Assembly: GCA_041748615.1 (NCBI GenBank)
Contig: JBGTCY010000199.1
Coordinates: 1 to 19,701, forward strand
From: JBGTCY01 sp041748615
GTDB taxonomy: Bacteria > Bacteroidota > Bacteroidia > Chitinophagales > CAIOSU01
DNA length: 19,701 nucleotides
Direction of reading: 5' to 3'
The position numbers were made by a program, and so were the translations under genes. Below the pieces are notes generated by a model. That model did not search any database. It was not told where the DNA came from and was given only the letters and a program-made list of their open reading frames with translations. Of the stretch, positions 14,642 through 19,701 are shown piece by piece; positions within the stretch are counted from its first letter, which is position 1; each line of letters starts with the position of its first letter.

Positions 14642-16234
14642 TCATTCACACCCCGAAAATTTCACTAACAGATACTCGAATTTTTTCCAGGCGAAAGCAT
14701 GATGCGCGATATATTGTTCCTGCGCCACTTCATTTTTTTCCACGATAAAAAAATCATGGCAGTTGATTTCAAATTTTCTTCTTAACACTTCCTGCCTGTC
14801 GCGCCCGATATAAAAAACAGAACCCAAGGGATAGTTGTCGCTTTTTTTATGGCGGAATAAAAACAGGCTTTCTCCTTTTGTAAACTCCACGATTTTTTCC
14901 GCGTCCTTTTTCACCTGCACATGCTCGCCCGTTTCGGCTCTCACGGGCAAAATCCACAAATCAAAACACCAGCGGCTCAAGAGCATGACAGCTATCAGCA
15001 TCAGCGGCAGGTTGGGTTGTAAACGGAAATGCAGGAACAAAAACACCATCGAAAGCGCAACTCCGGGAATGATGATTAGTGCATTTAAATTAAAATACAA
15101 CGGAATCGCAACCGCCATCACCGTTGATAAAACACCGGCTGCGAGCATCAGTTTTCGAAAATAAAAGGTGAATTTTTGCAAGAAACCGGTTGGCTTTTCC
15201 GAAAAAAATAAAAAGGTAATGAGGATGACGGGCAACGGGAAAAGCATGTAAACGTAGCGGGTGCGCGTTCCCGGTGAGAGCCAGTAGATAACAATGTTTA
15301 TTGCAAAAAGCAGAAATAGGTAACGTGTAAGTTCATTTTCCCACAGTTTTTTGAAAGCATTTTTTTTAAGAATGAAAGGCAACAACAATGTGGCGGGTAA
15401 CAAATCTTTTAACAACGTGACCGGGAAAACGAAAAGATGCTTCAGCAGTCGGAAACTTTCATGTTGTAAAACGGTGCGATCGCCTGACTGTTTCAGTAAC
15501 GCCTCCAAATAGAGCATCGCGTCCTGTTGTTTTGAATACAGGAAAAAATATCCACCCGCAACGAACACGAACACAAAAATTCCGGCTGCATGTTGCCATG
15601 AAAATAATTTCTTCCGTTCGGTGGACGGATAAAATAAAACCAGCAATATGAAAACCGGGAAGATAAGTGAAGGAAACCCTTTTGTCAGAAAACCGATAGC
15701 ATTGAGCAGATAGACTGAAATGAAAAGCGGGAGCAGTGCGTTTTTCTGTTTGAAATGAAAGGCGGCATAAAATGAAAGGCAGGTGACGAACCCGTAGAAA
15801 ATATCAATTTCCGCCAGCAGGGAAAAATAAAAATAAAGGTCGGCTGACACTAAAAGGAAAAGACTTGCATAAAACGCGACCTCAAACGAAGCGTGTTTTC
15901 TCAAAAAAATAAAACTCAACAGCCCCCAGGCAAAAAGCGAAAAAACCGTCACTAAACGGGCTGCCGGTTCTGATGCCGCGCCTGAAATTATGAAAGCAGC
16001 CATCAGCAGCCAGTTGAAAAAGGGCGGTTTGTGGCGATAGATTTCACCCATTTGAGTGGGCACCAACCACTGTCCTTCAAGCAGCATCTCCTGCGCAATC
16101 AAGACCCTGCGTGGCTCTTCAAGATAAAATGGTGATTTACCGAGATGTAATAAAAAGGAACCCGCCAGCAGCGCCAGCAGGAGCAACAGTTGTATTTGAT
16201 TCAGCGAAGTGTTTCCTGGATTTTTCACTTTCAT
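14642..16234 (-). CDS. ArnT-like glycosyltransferase (GT-C, polyprenyl-phosphate sugar donor)
   Basis: Multi-spanning inner-membrane glycosyltransferase of the PMT/ArnT superfamily (530 aa, usual size). The first periplasmic loop has the family's acidic motif as L-E39-E40-P-R-R, followed by QEMLLEGQWLVP and HKPPFFNW (68-75), the core signature. About 10-12 hydrophobic segments follow through residue about 420. The last 110 residues are a soluble periplasmic domain. The likely reaction is sugar transfer from an undecaprenyl-phosphate donor to lipid A or another envelope acceptor; the sugar cannot be read from sequence. The gene stands alone, convergent with the exonuclease gene. The DE pair of many homologues is EE here, a conservative change. 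Confidence 0.88.
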   Translation of the reverse strand: MKVKNPGNTSLNQIQLLLLLALLAGSFLLHLGKSPFYLEEPRRVLIAQEMLLEGQWLVPTQMGEIYRHKPPFFNWLLMAAFIISGAASEPAARLVTVFSLFAWGLLSFIFLRKHASFEVAFYASLFLLVSADLYFYFSLLAEIDIFYGFVTCLSFYAAFHFKQKNALLPLFISVYLLNAIGFLTKGFPSLIFPVFILLVLFYPSTERKKLFSWQHAAGIFVFVFVAGGYFFLYSKQQDAMLYLEALLKQSGDRTVLQHESFRLLKHLFVFPVTLLKDLLPATLLLPFILKKNAFKKLWENELTRYLFLLFAINIVIYWLSPGTRTRYVYMLFPLPVILITFLFFSEKPTGFLQKFTFYFRKLMLAAGVLSTVMAVAIPLYFNLNALIIIPGVALSMVFLFLHFRLQPNLPLMLIAVMLLSRWCFDLWILPVRAETGEHVQVKKDAEKIVEFTKGESLFLFRHKKSDNYPLGSVFYIGRDRQEVLRRKFEINCHDFFIVEKNEVAQEQYIAHHAFAWKKFEYLLVKFSGCE

Positions 16235-16363
16235 TCAAAAAGCGAAAGTAGGCGGCTCGGGCGGGATATGGAAATGAAAAAATATTTAGCCGCATTTCCT
16301 AAAGGTCTAAAGTCTAAAATCTGATTGCCGTCAGCACCCAATGTATTTATCTATTTAACACCA

Positions 16364-16380
16364 TTACTTACTTACTTACT
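16364..16380. repeat. (TTAC)4 tetranucleotide repeat over the glycosylase stop codon
   Basis: Four TTAC units plus one T. The glycosylase stop (16372-16374, TAA on the minus strand) lies within the repeat. Because the gene enters the repeat in a fixed phase and meets TAA at once, unit gain or loss beyond the stop should not change the protein. Confidence 0.8.
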
Positions 16381-16968
16381 CACATACGGATTATTTTTTA
16401 CAAAAAACCTCCACGGCAGCTGCGCGTCATCCCCGGCATAATTCACCCCGATTCTTGTCGCAGCGACTGTTTCTTCTTCGCTGAATGAAATCTTACGGTC
16501 TTCCAGCCAGATAAGGTCGCCTAATAAATCAATGCCGGTGAAGGCGGTGGTGATGCCCAACGCGCGGCTCGTACTGCCGGGTCCGGCTGTGAGGGTGCGG
16601 TGCAGCGCTTTTTTTTCGCGTCTTTGCAACATAGTCGCGATGCCTTCCACCGGTTCAATTGCGCGTATCAACACGGCATGGGGCGTTCCTTTTTGATTGG
16701 TCACTACATTAAACAAATGATGGATGCCGTAACACAGGAACACATAGGCGGTGCCGCCCCGCGCGTACATGATTTCCGTGCGGGCTGTTCTTCTGCCCCC
16801 ATAGGCATGGGAAGCGCGGTCGGTTACTCCGCGATAGGCTTCCGTTTCTACAATCATGCCTCCGGTGAGTGTTCCGTTGACACGCGTGAAAAGAAATTTA
16901 CCCAGGAGTTCGCGGCTCAGCGCCACCACATCTTCCCGCAAATAAAAGGAGCGTGAAAGTTTTTTCAT
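16372..16968 (-). CDS. DNA-3-methyladenine glycosylase (AAG/MPG family)
   Basis: Base-excision-repair enzyme removing alkylated purines such as 3-methyladenine (198 aa, typical for the bacterial AAG family). IVETEAYRG (39-47) contains the catalytic glutamate equivalent E43 and the Y45 that contacts the flipped base. RASHAYGG (51-58) supplies H54. TARTEIMYARGGTAYVFLCYGIHH (61-84 region) holds the intercalation segment, and FNVVTN follows. The motifs are intact and in the right spacing. It is a stand-alone gene whose upstream region (16969-17264) is full of repeats and short hairpins. A near-match -7 box (TTATTTTG, 16984-16977) with a TTG 19 nt away sits too close to the ATG to be convincing. 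Confidence 0.93.
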   Translation of the reverse strand: MKKLSRSFYLREDVVALSRELLGKFLFTRVNGTLTGGMIVETEAYRGVTDRASHAYGGRRTARTEIMYARGGTAYVFLCYGIHHLFNVVTNQKGTPHAVLIRAIEPVEGIATMLQRREKKALHRTLTAGPGSTSRALGITTAFTGIDLLGDLIWLEDRKISFSEEETVAATRIGVNYAGDDAQLPWRFFVKNNPYVSK

Positions 16969-17063
16969 CGTGTCTCCAAAATAAATACGAAATTTTCAAC
17001 CGTCAATTGGTTACTTAAAAGTGTGAGTGAATGATGGCGGGAGTTTACTCATTTATTGTGATA

Positions 17064-17095
17064 GGGACGGGGGGCGAGGGACGAGTGTCGGGGGG
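17064..17095 (+). other. G-rich block with four G-runs (possible G-quadruplex)
   Basis: G-runs at 17064-17066, 17069-17074, 17078-17080 and 17090-17095 on the plus strand, with loops of 2, 3 and 9 nt. The last loop exceeds the usual 7-nt rule. The unit gggacg/gagggacgag is internally repetitive and stands out against AT-rich surroundings. It lies in the 296-nt gap between the divergently transcribed glycosylase and methyltransferase genes, which otherwise holds the hairpin repeat at 17126 and a weak GCACC/GGTGC hairpin (17157-17177) with an A8 loop. Confidence 0.5.
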
Positions 17096-17125
17096 TAAAA
17101 CAAGCCATGTAGGGTGGCAAACGCT

Positions 17126-17150
17126 CCCCTTCGACTCCGCTCAGGGTGAC
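17126..17150. repeat. dispersed short hairpin repeat, inverse of the 6405 type
   Basis: ccccttcgactccgctcagg is the reverse-complement form of the widespread cctgagcggagtcgaagggg sequence and shares the gagcg-agtcga core with 6405-6431. CCCT and AGGG form short arms. It sits in the gap between the divergent glycosylase and methyltransferase genes. Confidence 0.6.
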
Positions 17151-17264
17151 CTAAGCGCACCGAAAAAAAAGTGGTGCAATTTGTCCAACTGATGTTAAAG
17201 AGAGAGGGCAACTAAGAATTAACAAAACAATATCTTCATAATACTACAATAACTTATCCAACAA

Positions 17265-17984
17265 ATGAAACCAACTTCTTCAGCAGGAAAACTCTATCTC
17301 ATTCCTGTGCCGCTGGGCGATGAAAACCGCGATGTGCTGCCGCAAAGTGTAAAAGCGATAGCGCACAACCTGAAACATTTTGTTGTTGAAAAAGAAAAAA
17401 CCGCGAGGCGAATTCTGAAAGCTATCGGCTATCCGCATCCGTTTGACGAAGTGGAGATGGTGGAGTTGAACCACCGGACAAGCATCGAAAGTATATTGCC
17501 GGTCATCAGCCTGATGAAAACGGGCGTTTCATTCGGATTGATGTCGGAAGCCGGTGCGCCCGGCATCGCTGACCCGGGCGAAAAATTGGTGGAACTGGCG
17601 CATCAGCATGACCTGCGGGTGGTACCGCTTGTGGGACCATCGTCTATCATGCTGGCGCTAATGGCTTCCGGCATGAACGCCAACAATTTCGCTTACCGTG
17701 GTTATCTGCCGGTGAAACCCCATGAGCGCAAAAAAAGATTGGTGGAGTTAGAGCGGCATTCGCGGAAAAATGATGAGGCGCAGATTTTCATCGAAACACC
17801 TTATCGCAACATGCAGTTGTTTGAAGAAATCCTGAAAACCTGCTTGGATGACACCCTGCTTTGCATCGCCCGCGAAATCACTCAATCGGGAGAGTTTATC
17901 AAGACTTTGCCCGTTAAAAGCTGGCACAAAATGAAAGTGAGTTTGCAAAACAGACCTGCCGTGTTTATTCTCAGCGCCCGTTGA
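17265..17984 (+). CDS. RsmI-like SAM-dependent methyltransferase (tetrapyrrole methylase fold)
   Basis: Predicted cytoplasmic methyltransferase (239 aa) of the tetrapyrrole-methylase superfamily, closest in layout to RsmI, which 2'-O-methylates C1402 of 16S rRNA. LYLIPVPLGDENRDVLP (10-26) replaces RsmI's LY-VPTPIGN. SEAGAPGIADPG (94-105) is the glycine/proline SAM-binding loop, and VGPSSIMLALMASG (123-136) is the next core block. IFIETPYRN (174-182) matches the RsmI substrate region. It is shorter than E. coli RsmI and lacks its C-terminal extension. Bacteroidota often carry this variant besides a canonical RsmI, so the target may differ; I therefore give no symbol. It is followed after 58 nt by a strong hairpin terminator. 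Confidence 0.85.
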   Translation: MKPTSSAGKLYLIPVPLGDENRDVLPQSVKAIAHNLKHFVVEKEKTARRILKAIGYPHPFDEVEMVELNHRTSIESILPVISLMKTGVSFGLMSEAGAPGIADPGEKLVELAHQHDLRVVPLVGPSSIMLALMASGMNANNFAYRGYLPVKPHERKKRLVELERHSRKNDEAQIFIETPYRNMQLFEEILKTCLDDTLLCIAREITQSGEFIKTLPVKSWHKMKVSLQNRPAVFILSAR

Positions 17985-18042
17985 TTTTGTCAATCATTCG
18001 AAGGAGATTTCATTTCATTTTTCAGAGTAGTTTCTATCAGTA

Positions 18043-18078
18043 CCTTTTCAAAAGTTTAGAACTTTTGGAAAGGTTTTC
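18043..18078 (+). terminator. rho-independent-like terminator after the methyltransferase gene
   Basis: Arms CCTTTTCAAAAGTT (18043-18056) and AACTTTTGGAAAGG (18060-18073) pair over 14 positions with one G-T-type mismatch around the loop TAG. TTTTCC follows directly on the plus strand. Similar cctttt-caaaagtt hairpins are common in Bacteroidota, so it may also be a dispersed repeat that serves as a terminator. Confidence 0.7.
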
Positions 18079-18152
18079 CGAATTCGCATGAATATTAATA
18101 AAAGAATTTTACCGTTGATGTCGTTTAGCATAGGTTGAAAGATTATAAAATT

Positions 18153-18302
18153 GAGTCCACTTTGAAAAGTCAGAAAAAAAATGCCACAAAGACACAAGGT
18201 CACAAATTTTCACAAAGAGATGATTACCCTCTTCTTATATTTTTGTGATTTCTTTGAGTCATCGTGACTTAGTGGCAAACAATTTCTTTTCGGTGTGGAC
18301 TC
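18153..18302. mobile_element. MITE-like element (150 bp) with inverted termini
   Basis: Terminal inverted repeats GAGTCCAC (18153-18160) and GTGGACTC (18295-18302) are perfect, and GAAAAG/CTTTTC pairs 3 nt further in. Flanking it on both sides is the direct repeat AAAATT (18147-18152 and 18303-18308), a possible 6-bp target duplication. The interior (18183-18276) is itself an imperfect palindrome starting gccacaaagacacaagg and ending cttagtggc, related to the repeats around the GxxExxY gene. No coding capacity, so a non-autonomous element is inferred. It fills most of the 441-nt gap between the methyltransferase and PKD genes; the remainder shows only the terminator hairpin and AT-rich sequence. 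Confidence 0.6.
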
Positions 18303-18425
18303 AAAATTGAAAGTGTATTTTAAAAATGACGGAAAGAATATTCGAAATTTAACGGCTATGATAACCCGAAAAATAAAGGCTGCGGGGTATTTTAAATCAT
18401 TAACTATTCCTATTTTTGGCATCCG

Positions 18426-19701
18426 ATGAATCTTTTCAAAACTCAGGTATTCCTCCTTTTATCAGGATTGTTGCTTTTCAGAGTAAGCGGATTTGCTCAA
18501 ATCACAGGACCTGAACAGGATTGCATCAACGCGATTGCCGTCTGCCAGACGATATACGTTCAAAACCAATCCTACCAGGGCAACGGTCAGATTGAAGATT
18601 TGCCGGACGGTATTTCCTGTTTGCAAAATGAGGAAAACAATTCCGTGTGGTACATTTTCACGGTGACCATTTCCGGAGTGCTGGTGTTTGAAATCATTCC
18701 GCAATCCAATGATGACTATGATTTCGCCCTGTATAACCTGACGGGAGCTTCCTGCGCAGACATTGCCGGAGGCGGACTAGAGGTAAGATGCAACTATGCT
18801 TTCACTAACGGACCTACCGGATTGAGAGCCGGATTCACCGCTGCGGTGCAAGGTCCCGGAGGACAAGCATTTAATGCCCCACTCAATGTGAATGTAGGAG
18901 AGACTTACGCGCTTTTAGTGGATAATTTCAGTTCCACAGCATTCGGATACACGCTTGATTTTAATCCTGCTAACGGCAGTACCGCCAGTATCATTGACTT
19001 TCTGCCACCTGAAATTATTGGTATTGATTCATTGACCTGTGAGAATACACAAACCATCGTTGTTAATTTCTCAGAACCGGTACTGTGCAGTTCATTGGAG
19101 GCAAATGGAAGTGATTTTCAAATAACTGGCCCCACAACTCCTGCAGTAATCAGCGCGGTTAGTCCTTCCTGTGGTTCAGGTACTTTTACGCAAAGCGCTA
19201 TTATTACGCTTTCCGGTCCGATAACAACCGGAGGCGCATATAACCTGTTGCTGCAGGTTGGCACTGATGGGAACACTTTGTTGGATAACTGCGGCAATGC
19301 TGCGGTTGCCACTTCAATTCCATTTACTGTTCCAAATATTGTGAGCGGTGGATTTTCTTACACCAGATCTTCCAGTTGTGTGGCGGATACCTTCCGGTTT
19401 ACCAGTGCGGCAACAGGAACCAGCGTACAATACCTCTGGGATTTTGGTGACAACACAACTTCCACGGATGCAAACCCTTTGAAGGTTTATTCTGTGATTG
19501 ACACTTATACCGTCATCCTGATTGTTTCCTCGCCCGATTGTTCCGATACGATTACAAGCGATATTATCGTGACCAACTCTTTTCAAGCGGCATTCACAGC
19601 CAATCCTTCCATTGTTTGTGCCGGACAGCCCGTAACTTTCACCGACATCTCCAATGCCGCGGCTACCAACTACTTTTGGGATTTCGGGGATGGAAATATT
19701 T
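18426..19701 (+). CDS. secreted PKD-domain protein, 5' part (runs off the right edge)
   Basis: Open frame from ATG 18426 to the window end (425 codons visible, no stop), so the protein is incomplete. Residues 1-24 form a signal peptide (K5, then a leucine-rich core, ending SGFA before Q25). Residues about 33-180 are a Cys-containing beta-rich N-terminal domain (DDYDFALYNLTGASC, then GETYALLVDNFSS) common in secreted Bacteroidota proteins. Residues about 190-305 resemble an Ig-like adhesin spacer. A first PKD repeat follows (about 308-383, with YLWDFGDNT at 336-344) and a second begins at about 388 (YFWDFGDGN at 416-424). Such proteins usually continue with more PKD repeats and a C-terminal type IX secretion signal, which lies outside the window. 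A TATTTTTG box (18411-18418) ends only 7 nt before the ATG. Confidence 0.88.
   Translation, partial: MNLFKTQVFLLLSGLLLFRVSGFAQITGPEQDCINAIAVCQTIYVQNQSYQGNGQIEDLPDGISCLQNEENNSVWYIFTVTISGVLVFEIIPQSNDDYDFALYNLTGASCADIAGGGLEVRCNYAFTNGPTGLRAGFTAAVQGPGGQAFNAPLNVNVGETYALLVDNFSSTAFGYTLDFNPANGSTASIIDFLPPEIIGIDSLTCENTQTIVVNFSEPVLCSSLEANGSDFQITGPTTPAVISAVSPSCGSGTFTQSAIITLSGPITTGGAYNLLLQVGTDGNTLLDNCGNAAVATSIPFTVPNIVSGGFSYTRSSSCVADTFRFTSAATGTSVQYLWDFGDNTTSTDANPLKVYSVIDTYTVILIVSSPDCSDTITSDIIVTNSFQAAFTANPSIVCAGQPVTFTDISNAAATNYFWDFGDGNI

Noticed and set aside
16977..17006. promoter for the DNA glycosylase (TTG-N19-TTATTTTG on the minus strand)
   Set aside because: The -7 box has a mismatch and would place the transcription start at or after the ATG.
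18210..18422. 70-codon minus-strand frame in the gap before the PKD gene
   Set aside because: It lies partly inside the MITE-like palindrome, has no domain and no promoter, and its composition is that of AT-rich intergenic DNA.
19118..19586. minus-strand frames opposite the PKD gene
   Set aside because: They are antisense shadows of a clear PKD-domain coding frame.

Overview
The window reads as a piece of a Bacteroidota chromosome, probably a Chitinophagales/Sphingobacteriales-type organism. Evidence: AT-rich intergenic DNA, few Shine-Dalgarno sequences, several Bacteroidota-type -7 promoter boxes (TAnnTTTG), and a secreted PKD-repeat protein of the kind usual in gliding or type IX-secreting Bacteroidota. 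No rRNA, tRNA, phage gene, transposase gene or CRISPR array was seen. Taxonomy is inferred from gene style only.

Layout. Positions 149-7482 hold housekeeping metabolism, mostly on the minus strand: a Na/phosphate cotransporter with a PhoU-like tail, L-aspartate oxidase (nadB), acylphosphatase (plus strand), a DUF374-type acyltransferase directly abutting glycerol-3-phosphate dehydrogenase (glpD), and a zinc-less MDR quinone oxidoreductase. Positions 7501-8155 form an accessory islet: a small GxxExxY/PD-(D/E)XK-like gene bracketed by copies of a 'gccacaaag' imperfect palindrome, one side carrying two near-identical copies in tandem.

Positions 8179-12084 (minus strand) hold, in transcription order, a Phd-like antitoxin, a RelE/ParE toxin, a membrane-anchored endonuclease/exonuclease/phosphatase-fold protein, an amidinotransferase/DDAH-like enzyme and an arginine deiminase. 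Spacing is tight at the start (1, 24 and 25 nt). The two guanidine-modifying pentein enzymes suggest arginine or methylarginine/citrulline catabolism. A divergent promoter region (12085-12220) separates this block from a plus-strand pair: a monoacylglycerol-lipase-like hydrolase and a DEDDh exonuclease/GIY-YIG fusion.

Positions 14642-17984 hold an ArnT-like glycosyltransferase, an AAG-type 3-methyladenine DNA glycosylase and an RsmI-like methyltransferase. The 441-nt gap after it contains a strong hairpin terminator and a 150-bp MITE-like element with inverted termini and a possible 6-bp target duplication. A PKD-domain secreted protein begins at 18426 and runs off the right edge.

Most notable: (i) the palindrome-bracketed GxxExxY gene, with a related palindrome inside the MITE-like element 10 kb away; (ii) an A9 tract in the antitoxin gene where loss of one base, or slippage, would fuse antitoxin and toxin in frame; (iii) loss of the canonical GIY-YIG arginine in the exonuclease fusion.
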